Positions 16,753 through 26,213 of a DNA stretch of 64,000 bases are shown here, in pieces (position 1 is the stretch's first letter; every line of letters starts with the position of its first letter). The position numbers and the translations under genes are program-made. The DNA comes from COMBO-56-21 sp041559015 (GTDB lineage Archaea; Thermoplasmatota; Thermoplasmata; UBA10834), in contig JBFFED010000005.1 of assembly GCA_041559015.1 (NCBI GenBank), positions 4,192 through 68,191 of the forward strand. The letters run 5' to 3'. A model generated the notes under the pieces. It ran no database searches. It had not been told where the DNA came from and worked only from the letters and a program-made list of their open reading frames with translations.

Positions 16753-19700
16753 GAAGAAGGTCGGCGCCGTCCTCGTGGTCGGCGGAGGGCCCGCGGGGAT
16801 GCAGGCTGCCCTCGACCTGGCGGACTCGGGCTACAAGGTGTACATCCTCGAGACCACAGCGAGCATAGGCGGCACGATGGCCCAGCTGGACAAGACCTTC
16901 CCGACGAACGACTGCTCGATGTGCATCCTCTCCCCGAAGCTCGTCGCGACGGGCAGGCACGAGAACATCACCATGCTGACCCATGCCGAGCTCAAGAAGA
17001 TCGAGGGCAAGGCGGGTAACTTCAAGGTCACACTCAACAGGCATTCCAGATACATAATAGAGGAGAAGTGCACGGGCTGCGGAGTGTGCGCCGAGCACTG
17101 CCCTGTCGAGGGGGTCAACTCGTTCGACAGGGAGATGGCCCCCGCGAAGGCCATCTACGTGCCCTTCCCGCAGGCCGTCCCACTCGTGTACACGATCGAC
17201 CGGGGGCTATGCATCGGCTGCGGCGTGTGCGAGAAGTTCTGCGAGGCCACGGCCATCCAGTACTCCCAGAAGCCGGACAAGGAGGAGGTCCTGGAGGTCG
17301 GGGCAGTCATACTCAGTCCCGGGTACGATGTCTTCGAGGCTGGCAGGAAGGTGGAATACGGCCATGGCACGTTCCCGAACGTGCTGACGAACATCGAATT
17401 CGAGAGGATGCTCAGCGCCTCCGGCCCGACTGAGGGGCACGTCATAAGGCCGTCGGACGGCGATGTGCCGAAGAAGATAGCGTTCATACAGTGCGTCGGA
17501 TCGAGGGACTCGCAGACCGGCAACACCTACTGCTCTTCGTACTGCTGCATGGCCGCCCTGAAGCAAGCGGTCATAGGCCAGGAGCATGTCCCCGGCCTGC
17601 AGACGAAGATATTCTTCATGGACACCCGGGCGTTCGGGAAGGAGTTCGAGGAGTACCTGTTCAGGGCCGAGAACGAGTACGGGGTCCAGGTGCTCAGGAA
17701 CACGAGGGTGCCCAAGGTCCAGGAGGACCCCAGCACGAACAACCTCATGATATACTACCACGAAGGCCCCGAGATCAAAGAGGAGGTCTTCGACATGGTG
17801 GTGCTCTCGGCGGGGGCGCAGCCTCCGGCGTCCGGAGCTGCCGCAGCCAAGATCATGGGCATCGAGCTCAACAAGTTCGGCTTCTGCGAGACTGACGACC
17901 TCAGTCCTGTGGAGACTTCGGCGCCAGGGATCTTCGTTTGCGGGGCGTTCTCCGGCCCGAAGGACATCCCCGACTCCATCGCGCAGGCCAGCGGCGCTGC
18001 GGGCAAGGTGGCCGCGCTACTCTCAGAGGAGAGGGGGAAGCTCGTCGCGAAGAAGGAGTACCCTCCCGAGAAGGACGTCTCGGGAAAGCCCCCCAGGATA
18101 GGCGTGTTCGTGTGCCACTGCGGGATCAACATCGGTTCCGTGGTGAACGTCCCGGAGGTCATGGAGTATGCGAAGTCCCTCCCCAACGTGGCGTACGTCG
18201 AGAGGAACCTCTACACTTGCTCTGGGGACACCCAGAAGAAGATCAGGGAGGTCATCGACAAGCACGACCTGAACAGGGTCGTGGTCGCGAGCTGCACGCC
18301 CAGAACTCACGAGCCGCTCTTCCAGAACACGATCCGGGAGGCGGGCCTGAACAAGTACCTGTTCGACATGGCCAATATCAGGGACCAGTGCTCCTGGGTG
18401 CACAGGCTGGAGCCAGAGAAGGCCACACAGAAGGCGAAGGACCTTGTCAGGATGGCCGTCGCGAAGGCGGCCAAGTTGGAACCCCTGCCGCAGCCCAAGA
18501 TACCTGTCACGCACGCAGCCCTCGTCATAGGGGGAGGGCTCAGCGGCATGGCCGCCGCGCTCGAGATAGCCAAAGCCGGCTTCGAGGTCCATTTAGTGGA
18601 GAAAGACAAGGCCCTCGGAGGGCACCTCAGAAGGATATACCACACCCTAGCGGGCATCGACCCGCAAGAGGCTTTCGAGAGCCTCAAGAAGGAGATCTCG
18701 GAGAACAAGAGGATCAAGGTGCACCTCGGGACTGAGGTGGCCGAGGTCAAGGGGTACATAGGCAACTTCGAGTCCACCCTGAAGAACGGCGAGAAGGTCA
18801 AGCACGGGGCTGTCGTGGTCGCCACGGGCGGCATCGAGTACGAGCCCAAGGAATACGAGTTCGGCAAGCACAAGAAGGTCATCCGGCAGACCGAGCTCGG
18901 AGAGCTGCTCCATAGCAAGAAATTCAAGGCCGAGAACGTGGTCATCGTGCAGTGTGTCGGCTCCAGGAACGAGGAGCACCCGAACTGTTCCAGGATATGC
19001 TGCTCGACCGCCCTGGCCAACGCAGTCAAGATCAAGAACGATCACCCGGAGACAAACGTGTTCGTCCTCTACAGGGACATCAGGACCTACGGCTTCGCGG
19101 AGGAGCACTACAACGAGGCTTCCAGGCTGGGCGTCACCTTCCTCAGATACGACCCCGCCTCCCCGCCGAAGGTCACCTCGAAGGGGGACGACCTCTTCGT
19201 GGAGGTGGACGAGGTCTTCATCGAGCAGGCGGTCCGCATCAAAGCGGACTATCTGGTGCTCAACGCAGCAGTACATCCGAACCCCGACAACCAGGAGCTG
19301 GCCAAGCTGCTGAAGGTCCCGCTCAACAAGGAGGGCTTCTTCCTGGAGGCGCACATGAAGCTGAGGCCGGTCGACTTCGCCACCGACGGGATATTCCTGT
19401 GCGGTCTGGCGCACTCGCCCAGGCTCATAGGCGAGAGCGTCTCCCAGGCGCTCGCGGCCGCCGCCAGGGTCAACACGGTCCTGTCGAAGGAGTTCATCGA
19501 GGCCGAGGGCGTCGTCAGCGTCGTCGACGAGGACAAGTGCATCGCCTGCGGCAGATGCGAGGAGATCTGCGAGTACGGCGCGCCGAGCCTGGTGGAGGTC
19601 AGGCCAGGCGTCATGAAGTCCAAGATCAACGAGGCGCTCTGCAAGGGCTGCGGGTCGTGTGCGGTCGCATGCTGCTCGCGGGCCATCAGCCCGAAGCACT

Positions 19701-19777
19701 TCAAGACCGAGCAGATACTGACGATGATTGAGGCGTGCCTCAAGAATGACCTCGAGCAGGAGGAGGCGAGGACATGA
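16745..19777 (+). CDS. hdrA: Double HdrA: two HdrA flavoprotein halves fused in one chain
   Basis: A 1010-residue protein about 1.5 times the usual HdrA length. Residues 1-440 are an HdrA FAD domain without the N-terminal Cys domain (VVGGGPAGMQAALD, TNDCSMCILSPK, ferredoxin insert CTGCGVCAEHCP and CIGCGVCEKFCE). From about residue 450 a second HdrA begins with its N-terminal domain (IGVFVCHCGINIGS), a second FAD motif (VIGGGLSGMAAALE, near 593) and the C-terminal ferredoxin (CIACGRCEEICEYG, CKGCGSCAVACC). The second half lacks the ferredoxin insert. Two FADs and many clusters per chain would permit internal electron splitting or storage. A close paralogue lies at 27035. Confidence 0.9.
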   Translation: MAEKKVGAVLVVGGGPAGMQAALDLADSGYKVYILETTASIGGTMAQLDKTFPTNDCSMCILSPKLVATGRHENITMLTHAELKKIEGKAGNFKVTLNRHSRYIIEEKCTGCGVCAEHCPVEGVNSFDREMAPAKAIYVPFPQAVPLVYTIDRGLCIGCGVCEKFCEATAIQYSQKPDKEEVLEVGAVILSPGYDVFEAGRKVEYGHGTFPNVLTNIEFERMLSASGPTEGHVIRPSDGDVPKKIAFIQCVGSRDSQTGNTYCSSYCCMAALKQAVIGQEHVPGLQTKIFFMDTRAFGKEFEEYLFRAENEYGVQVLRNTRVPKVQEDPSTNNLMIYYHEGPEIKEEVFDMVVLSAGAQPPASGAAAAKIMGIELNKFGFCETDDLSPVETSAPGIFVCGAFSGPKDIPDSIAQASGAAGKVAALLSEERGKLVAKKEYPPEKDVSGKPPRIGVFVCHCGINIGSVVNVPEVMEYAKSLPNVAYVERNLYTCSGDTQKKIREVIDKHDLNRVVVASCTPRTHEPLFQNTIREAGLNKYLFDMANIRDQCSWVHRLEPEKATQKAKDLVRMAVAKAAKLEPLPQPKIPVTHAALVIGGGLSGMAAALEIAKAGFEVHLVEKDKALGGHLRRIYHTLAGIDPQEAFESLKKEISENKRIKVHLGTEVAEVKGYIGNFESTLKNGEKVKHGAVVVATGGIEYEPKEYEFGKHKKVIRQTELGELLHSKKFKAENVVIVQCVGSRNEEHPNCSRICCSTALANAVKIKNDHPETNVFVLYRDIRTYGFAEEHYNEASRLGVTFLRYDPASPPKVTSKGDDLFVEVDEVFIEQAVRIKADYLVLNAAVHPNPDNQELAKLLKVPLNKEGFFLEAHMKLRPVDFATDGIFLCGLAHSPRLIGESVSQALAAAARVNTVLSKEFIEAEGVVSVVDEDKCIACGRCEEICEYGAPSLVEVRPGVMKSKINEALCKGCGSCAVACCSRAISPKHFKTEQILTMIEACLKNDLEQEEART

Positions 19778-21369
19778 CGGACAAGAAGTTCGACCCCAAC
19801 ATAGTCGCTTTCTGCTGCAACTGGTGCTCCTATGCCGGGGCGGACCTGGCAGGGGTCTCGAGGATGCAGTACCCCCCGAACGCCAGGGTCATCAGGGTCA
19901 TGTACTCAGGCAGAGTCGAGCCATACTTTATACTTAGGGCGCTCGAGCTGGGCGCGGACGGAGTGCTCGTGGCGGGGTGCCACATAGGAGACTGCCACTA
20001 TCTGTCCGGGAACGTCGAGGCCGAGAAGAGGATGAAGATGACCGAGGAGGTCCTCGACACGCTCGGCCTGGGCAGCAAGAGGATGCGCCTCGAGTGGATA
20101 TCTGCCTCCGAGGGCCAGAAGTTCGCCCACACCATGAAGGAGTTCACCGAGCAGATCAAGGGCCTAGGGGCAAACCCGCTCCCGAAGCCACCGGCGAAGA
20201 AGGTCGGCGATCCGGCGTCAATCAAGGAGGCAATGAACAGGATCATAGAGGACACCGGTGCCTTCGACTGCGTCGAGTGCGGCAAGTGCACGACCGTGTG
20301 CCCCGTGGCCAAGTACAACCCCGACTTCGCCCCCAGGACGGTCGTCCTGAAGGCGTCGGAGGGGATAGTAGAGAACGTTGCCAGCAACAGGGACGTCTGG
20401 ACTTGCGTAACGTGCGAGCAGTGCAACGCGATGTGCCCATACAAGGTCGACTATTCTGGGTTCATAAGGGGCATGAGGGCCGAGGCGGTCCAGTTCGACA
20501 ACGCCCCCGCCTGCTCCCAGGGAGGTCTCATCCATGCAATCATGCGCATCCAGGCGAACAGCGACCTCAAGCAGAACAGGTTGGGGTGGCTCACGCCGGA
20601 CCTCAAGGTCGCCGACAAGGGGGAGGTATTCTACTTCACCGGGTGCGTCGCCTACTTCGATGCCATCTTCAAGGAGCGCAACCTGGGGCTGTCTGGCATA
20701 CCCCAGTCGGTAGTAAAGATAATGAACAAGGCCGGTGTTACTCCGGTCGTCAGCAACGACGAGGTTTGCTGCGGGCACGACCTCAACTGGACGGGGGACG
20801 AGGAAGGGCTCAAGAAGCTGATGAAGAAGAACGTCGACCTGGTCAAGGCCTCAGGGGCCAAGAAGGTCGTGTTCTCGTGTCCCGAGTGCCTGCGGACGTT
20901 CAACCTCGACTACCAGGACTTCCTGGGTGACTTCGACTTCGAGATGCAGCATGTGTCGGAGTACGTGGACGACCTCATCCAGGAGGGCAAGCTGAAGTTC
21001 AAGAAGGGGTCCAAGAAGGTCACGTTCCAGGACTCCTGCAGGCTGGGGAGGCACATGGGGATCTACGACCCACCCAGGAACGCCCTCAAGGGGGCGGATG
21101 CCCAGGTGGTGGAGATGGAGAACACCAGGGACAAAGCCGTATGCTGCGGTGTCAGCGCCTGGGCGACCTGCGACGAGATATCCAGGAAGCTCCAGATCGA
21201 CAGATTCAAGGAGGCAAAGAAGACCGGCGCTGAGTGCCTCGTCACCGGCTGCTACAAGTGCCTCATACACCTCAGCTGCGCGGTCGAGAACAAGACCCAG
21301 GTCCCCAAGGAGCAGATCGACATACCGATCAAGGACCTGAGCGTGTTCATCGCGGAGGCTCTGGAATGA
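19774..21369 (+). CDS. MvhD-HdrC-HdrB three-part fusion
   Basis: A 531-residue fusion. Residues 1-145 are MvhD (FCCNWCSYAGADLAG, AGCHIGDCHYLSGN); about 165-225 are HdrC with CVECGKCTTVCP and CVTCEQCNAMCP; the rest is HdrB/HdrD-like with two CCG domains (FTGCVAYF, EVCCGHDLNW, SCPECLRTF; then DSCRLGRH, AVCCGVSAW, GCYKCLIHL). HdrC-HdrB fusions (HdrD) are known; having MvhD in the same chain would fix the whole path from HdrA to the disulfide site in one subunit. It overlaps the double HdrA by 4 bp. The CCG domains are of the HdrD/GlpC-like branch, so the substrate may differ from that of the separate HdrB. Confidence 0.88.
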   Translation: MTDKKFDPNIVAFCCNWCSYAGADLAGVSRMQYPPNARVIRVMYSGRVEPYFILRALELGADGVLVAGCHIGDCHYLSGNVEAEKRMKMTEEVLDTLGLGSKRMRLEWISASEGQKFAHTMKEFTEQIKGLGANPLPKPPAKKVGDPASIKEAMNRIIEDTGAFDCVECGKCTTVCPVAKYNPDFAPRTVVLKASEGIVENVASNRDVWTCVTCEQCNAMCPYKVDYSGFIRGMRAEAVQFDNAPACSQGGLIHAIMRIQANSDLKQNRLGWLTPDLKVADKGEVFYFTGCVAYFDAIFKERNLGLSGIPQSVVKIMNKAGVTPVVSNDEVCCGHDLNWTGDEEGLKKLMKKNVDLVKASGAKKVVFSCPECLRTFNLDYQDFLGDFDFEMQHVSEYVDDLIQEGKLKFKKGSKKVTFQDSCRLGRHMGIYDPPRNALKGADAQVVEMENTRDKAVCCGVSAWATCDEISRKLQIDRFKEAKKTGAECLVTGCYKCLIHLSCAVENKTQVPKEQIDIPIKDLSVFIAEALE

Positions 21370-21629
21370 ACGAAGAAGCATTTGGGGCCATGATTCAAAG
21401 ACGAAACTTGCAGATTCCTTGCAGCGATATTCACGATTCGAGTTCATTTGAGGGCGGATTGTGCCTCACTCCGAAGGTATTCGCAGGAGGGACAGGATGA
21501 GGCTAGTGGGGCAGTCAACGAAACACATAAGACAGAGGATGAAATACGGCAAGAAGACAGCGGATTGCGCAACTACAGTGCCCGGGGGGGCGGAGAATAC
21601 ACACGCAGGATCATGACGGAGGTCTTTGA

Positions 21630-24332
21630 ATGGAGAAATCAGTGATGGTGATTGGTGGTGGAATTGCTGGCATCCAGGCCGCCTTGGACCTGGCCGAGAA
21701 GGATATCAAGGTGAGCCTAGTGGAGAAGTCTCCAAGCATCGGCGGGAGAATGGCCCAGTTGGACAAGACATTCCCGACGAACGACTGTTCGATCTGCATA
21801 CTGGCGCCCAAGATGGCGGACTGCTACAACCATCCCAACATCGATGTGCTGACCTACTCTGAAGTTGAGGAGGTCAGTGGGAAAGCTGGCGATTTCAAGG
21901 TGAAGGTCCTGAGGCGGTCAAGATTCGTCGATGAAGAGAAGTGCACTGGCTGTGGAGACTGTTTCAAGGTGTGCCCTGTTGCGCTCCCGAACGAGTTCGA
22001 CATGGAGATGAGGGAGCGAAGGGCGATCTTCATGCCCTTCCTGCAATCAGTTCCGCGCGTGGCCGTCATAGACCGACAGGGACAGGCGCCATGCTCGAAC
22101 GAGTGCCCCGCGGGACTCAGCGCCCAAGGATATGTCGCGCTGATACGCGCCGAGAAATTCAAGGAAGCCCTGGACCTGATAAGAAGGACTGTGCCGCTCC
22201 CATCTGTGTGCGGTCGCATATGTCACCATCCATGCGAGGAAGGCTGCAACAGAAAGGATGTCGACCAGCCAGTCGCAATCGCCGCGTTGAAATCATTCGT
22301 CGCTGACCATGTTCGCGAGCAAGGCGAAGACAAACCAACGCCCCCTGAGACGAAGCGCAAGGAGAAGGTCGCAGTGGTGGGAGCAGGGCCTGCGGGTCTT
22401 GCGGCGGCCTATCGCCTCGCCCTAAGAGGTTTCAACGTCAAGATACTTGAAGCCACATCCAAGCCTGGCGGCATGCTGTGGTGGGGGATTCCAGACTACA
22501 GGCTTCCGAAGGAGATACTCACCGCCGAAGTGGAGTACCTTCTCAGTCACGGCATCGAAGTGGAGTACGGAAAGACCGTGGGCAAGGACGTCACCCTGGA
22601 GCAGCTGCAGAAGGAATACGATGCTGTCTTCCTCGCAATAGGAGCGCACAGGAGCCTGAAACTTGGCATCCCGGGGGAGGACTTGAACGGAGTTATGCAT
22701 GGGGTCGATTTCCTACACAAGCTTGTTGCCAAGGAGAAGGTCACGATAGGCAAGAAGGTCGCTGTGATTGGAGGAGGAAACGCCGCAATGGATGCAGCCA
22801 GAACAGCCCTCCGCTTGGGTTCCGAAGTCACTGTGCTGTACAGAAGAACCAGGAACGAGATGCCTGCCATCGCTTCCGAGATCGAAGGCGCGGAAGAGGA
22901 GGGGATCAAGTTCGAGTTTCTGGTGGCGCCTGTTCGCATTGTTGGCCAGGGAGGCAAGATCTCCGGAATCGAGTGCCAGAAGATGAAGCTGGGAGAACCT
23001 GACAAATCGGGAAGGGCCAGGCCTGTTCCAATCGAGGGCTCGGAGTTCACAATTGAGGTAGACACAGTCATCCCTGCGGTAAGCCAGGAGCCAGAGATTG
23101 AGAAGCTGGGCGCGAAGTCCCTTACAGCGACGAAATGGAAGACCATTGAGGTCAACCCCGGCAACCTCAGCACTAATGTCAAGGGTGTCTTCGCAGGGGG
23201 AGACGCTGTCACTGGACCAGCCTCGGCAGTCGAAGCGTTCGCTGCGGGAAACAAAGCCGCAATCTACATAGAGAGATTCCTGGACGGCAAGAGCATAGAG
23301 CCTGATCCTGAGGAGAAGGACGAACACATTGTCACTCTGGAGGACATCAAGGCAAGGATGAAGGGGGATATCACTAAGACCGAGCGTGTGCAGAGACAGA
23401 AGCTCGCACTCGAGAAACGCAGAACCACCTTCGGCGAGGTCGAGAAGATCCTCACGAAGGAAGAAGCCCTCAAGGAGGCATCTCGATGCGTGAGCTGTGG
23501 GCCATGTTCTCGATGCGAGGCGTGTGTCCCTGTCTGCGGTCCCAAGTGCATTGACTACAACATGAAGGATCAGGTCCTGACACTCAACCCTGCTGCTATC
23601 ATCGTCGCGACTGGGTTTGACATATGGGATCCGACTTCGTCGACAGAATACGGATACCGAAGGTACCCGAACGTGTTCACGGCAATGGAGTACGAGCGGA
23701 TGATAAATGCCGCGGGACCTACCGGAGGACACATAGTGAGGCGTTCCGATGGCGAGCATCCGAAGAAGATGGCTTTCATCCAGTGCGTAGGCTCGAGAAA
23801 TCCGCAGGTGGGGCATCCATACTGCTGCGGCGTGTGCTGCATGCACTCCACCAAAGAGGCCATGCTGGCTAGGGAACACTACGAGGACGTCAACTCGACG
23901 ATCTTCTACAAGGACCTCAGAGCGTGCGCGAAGGGCTTCTTCGAGTACGTCGAGAGGGCGAAGAACGATTATGGCGTGAAGTTCGTGAACTCGGATGCGA
24001 CCGTGCAGGAAAATCCCGACACGCACAATCCAATCGTAGTCTTCGATATCGGGGGGAAGCAGCAATCCGAGGAGTTCGACGCTGTGATTCTCGCCACGAC
24101 GCTGATACCCAGAAAGGAGACAATCGAACTGGCGAAGATACTTGGCTTGAAGCTCGATGAGTTCGGGTTCCTGGAGTCCGCAGACAGGATCTTGGAACAC
24201 GGGACGACGCAGGTTCCCGGGGTATTCTTGGCCGGATACTGCGCCGGACCTGCAGATATCCCCGAATCTGTTGCCCAGGGCTCGAACGCGGCTGCCAAAG
24301 CGGTCGAAGTGCTAGTATTGACAGGAGCGTGA
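21630..24332 (+). CDS. HdrA half with nested GltD/NfnB-type NAD(P)H oxidoreductase
   Basis: A 900-residue chimera. Residues 1-148 are the start of an HdrA FAD domain (VIGGGIAGIQAALD, TNDCSICILAPK, CTGCGDCFKVCP). At about 150 the chain switches into a complete GltD-like module: N-terminal cluster domain (CSNECPAGLSAQGYVALI, CGRICHHPCEEGC), FAD motif VVGAGPAGLAAAYRLA, NAD(P)H motif VIGGGNAAMDAARTALRLG with VTVLYRRTRNEMPA, and the closing GVFAGGDAVTGPASAVEA. At about 619 HdrA resumes with a Cys set (CVSCGPCSRCEACVPVC) and the QCVGSRN...YCCGVCCMHS region. There is no N-terminal Cys domain or C-terminal ferredoxin; the next gene supplies both. GGAGGT 5 nt before ATG 21630. Likely brings NAD(P)H electrons into or out of the Hdr flavin system. 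Confidence 0.88.
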   Translation: MEKSVMVIGGGIAGIQAALDLAEKDIKVSLVEKSPSIGGRMAQLDKTFPTNDCSICILAPKMADCYNHPNIDVLTYSEVEEVSGKAGDFKVKVLRRSRFVDEEKCTGCGDCFKVCPVALPNEFDMEMRERRAIFMPFLQSVPRVAVIDRQGQAPCSNECPAGLSAQGYVALIRAEKFKEALDLIRRTVPLPSVCGRICHHPCEEGCNRKDVDQPVAIAALKSFVADHVREQGEDKPTPPETKRKEKVAVVGAGPAGLAAAYRLALRGFNVKILEATSKPGGMLWWGIPDYRLPKEILTAEVEYLLSHGIEVEYGKTVGKDVTLEQLQKEYDAVFLAIGAHRSLKLGIPGEDLNGVMHGVDFLHKLVAKEKVTIGKKVAVIGGGNAAMDAARTALRLGSEVTVLYRRTRNEMPAIASEIEGAEEEGIKFEFLVAPVRIVGQGGKISGIECQKMKLGEPDKSGRARPVPIEGSEFTIEVDTVIPAVSQEPEIEKLGAKSLTATKWKTIEVNPGNLSTNVKGVFAGGDAVTGPASAVEAFAAGNKAAIYIERFLDGKSIEPDPEEKDEHIVTLEDIKARMKGDITKTERVQRQKLALEKRRTTFGEVEKILTKEEALKEASRCVSCGPCSRCEACVPVCGPKCIDYNMKDQVLTLNPAAIIVATGFDIWDPTSSTEYGYRRYPNVFTAMEYERMINAAGPTGGHIVRRSDGEHPKKMAFIQCVGSRNPQVGHPYCCGVCCMHSTKEAMLAREHYEDVNSTIFYKDLRACAKGFFEYVERAKNDYGVKFVNSDATVQENPDTHNPIVVFDIGGKQQSEEFDAVILATTLIPRKETIELAKILGLKLDEFGFLESADRILEHGTTQVPGVFLAGYCAGPADIPESVAQGSNAAAKAVEVLVLTGA

Positions 24333-24338
24333 TGATGA

Positions 24339-26210
24339 ATGGCAGAGACCAACAAGGACGTCAAGACGGAGGAGCCGAGAGTCGGCGTCTTCATTTGCCA
24401 CTGTGGATCGAACATCGGGGGATTCGTCGATGTCAAGGCGGTGACGGAGTATGCCAAGACACTTCCTGGGGTAGCATACGCCACCGACAACCTCTACACA
24501 TGCGCCGAAGATGGCCTCGCCTCCATCAGAGCAGGGATCAAGGAACACAACCTGAACAGGGTAGTGGTTTCGAGTTGCACTCCTCGAACCCATGCTCCGC
24601 TGTTCCAGGGAACCTGCGAGTCGGCAGGTCTGAACAAGTACCTGTTCACGTTCGTGAACATCAGAGAGCATTGCTCCTGGGTGCACATGAAGGAACGAGA
24701 CAAGGCGACCAGGAAGGCAAAAGACCTCGTCCGGATGGGAGTCGCAAGGGCGAGGCTGCTGCAACCTCAGATTGAGACGAAGGTCGAAGTCACGCCCGTC
24801 GGACTCGTGATAGGAGGGGGCGTTTCTGGCATGACCGCGGCCCTGTCGCTGGCCGACATGGGGTTCACCGTGCATCTCGTGGAGAGCGAGGCGAATCTCG
24901 GCGGACTTGTCAAGGACCTCCACAGCCTTACGCTGACAAGCAAGAGCGCTTCCGACACGATCAGTCCACTGATTGAGAAGGTCAAGGCTAGCAAGAACAT
25001 CGTGCTTCATCTGAGTTCCCAGGTCAAGTCGGTCGAGGGGTTCATAGGCAACTACGACATCGTCATCGCGAGCAAGGACGGCAAGGAGAGCGAGTCGAAG
25101 GTCGGCACGATAATCGTCGCCACCGGGGCTCAGGCCCTGATTCCGGAAGGGCTGTTCGGCTACAAGGAATGCCCGAATGTCGTGACGCTTACCGAGTTCG
25201 AAGAGCTGGCGAGGAAGAGGGCACTTCCGAAACCCCTGAAGAACATCGCCTTCATACAATGTGTCGGCGCACGAGGACAGAAGGTTACGTACTGCTCAAG
25301 GATCTGCTGTAATGTGGCCATAAAGAGCGCGGTCAATCTCACGGACAATGTCGACAACATCCTTGGGGTGGCTGAAGAGAAGGGCGAAGTTGTCGAGGCG
25401 GCGCCCGCAGAGGAGAAGAAGGTGGCGCCGGAAGAAGGTACGGAACGCAGACGGAGAAGGCGCGGCCGAGACGAAGAGGGACCTTCCTCGGAGGCGAGGG
25501 CTGCCCCGTCCGGAAGAGTGGACATCACTGTATTCAACCGGGACGTCATGGCCTACGGGATCGAGCACGAGCTCGACTACAACAAGGCCAGGGAGAAGAG
25601 AGTCAAGTTCGTCAGGTATCTCCCCGAGAATGCGCCAAAGGTCTTTATGGATGGCGACAAGCTTACAGTCGGGTACTTCCATGAGACTCTGAAGATCGAG
25701 AGGACCATGCAGGCCGACATGGTTGTCCTGGCAACACCGCTGGTCTCTCGGCCTGATGCCCCGCGGCTCTCGCAGATGCTGAAGGTGCCCATCGGACAAG
25801 AAGGGTTCTTCCAAGAGGCACATGTGAAGCTCAGACCTGTCGATTTCGCGACGGACGGCATCTACGTGTGCGGAACTTGCAGGGGCCCGGCAGACATACC
25901 AGAGTCCGTGTATCAGGCAGCTGCTGCAGCATCAAGGGCCGCCATACCAATGGCGAAGGGATACGTCCAGGCAGAGGCCCTGACGCCCGCAGTGGATGAA
26001 ACGAAATGCACGGGATGCGGAACATGCATCGAAGTCTGCCCTTACGGCGCGCTGAGAAAGAACGACAAGGGCATATGCGAAGTAATAGTGGCAGCCTGCA
26101 AGGGCTGCGGCTGTTGTGGCGCGACCTGTCCGGAAGCGGCCATAGCGATGACGCACTATTCGGATGCGCAGCTGCTTGCTGAGGCCAAGGCAGCTCTGGA
26201 GGAGGTGTGA
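24339..26210 (+). CDS. HdrA second-half protein with charged insert
   Basis: A 623-residue protein equal to the C-terminal half of the double HdrA: N-terminal Cys domain (VGVFICHCGSNIGG, REHCSWVHM), FAD motif VIGGGVSGMTAALS, no ferredoxin insert, QCVGARGQ...YCSRICCNVAIK, and C-terminal ferredoxin CTGCGTCIEVCPYG plus CKGCGCCGATCPEAA. With the upstream gene it rebuilds a double-HdrA architecture as two polypeptides. Between about residues 340 and 392 it has a low-complexity insert with a run of arginines inside a Glu/Ala/Pro-rich stretch, absent from the paralogues and placed where they have a short loop. The insert is in frame and does not disrupt the flanking folds. Confidence 0.88.
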   Translation: MAETNKDVKTEEPRVGVFICHCGSNIGGFVDVKAVTEYAKTLPGVAYATDNLYTCAEDGLASIRAGIKEHNLNRVVVSSCTPRTHAPLFQGTCESAGLNKYLFTFVNIREHCSWVHMKERDKATRKAKDLVRMGVARARLLQPQIETKVEVTPVGLVIGGGVSGMTAALSLADMGFTVHLVESEANLGGLVKDLHSLTLTSKSASDTISPLIEKVKASKNIVLHLSSQVKSVEGFIGNYDIVIASKDGKESESKVGTIIVATGAQALIPEGLFGYKECPNVVTLTEFEELARKRALPKPLKNIAFIQCVGARGQKVTYCSRICCNVAIKSAVNLTDNVDNILGVAEEKGEVVEAAPAEEKKVAPEEGTERRRRRRGRDEEGPSSEARAAPSGRVDITVFNRDVMAYGIEHELDYNKAREKRVKFVRYLPENAPKVFMDGDKLTVGYFHETLKIERTMQADMVVLATPLVSRPDAPRLSQMLKVPIGQEGFFQEAHVKLRPVDFATDGIYVCGTCRGPADIPESVYQAAAAASRAAIPMAKGYVQAEALTPAVDETKCTGCGTCIEVCPYGALRKNDKGICEVIVAACKGCGCCGATCPEAAIAMTHYSDAQLLAEAKAALEEV

Positions 26211-26213
26211 GAA

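Noticed and set aside
22713..24200. 495-codon minus-strand frame opposite the HdrA-GltD chimera
   Set aside because: Shadow frame; the plus strand has complete catalytic motifs throughout.
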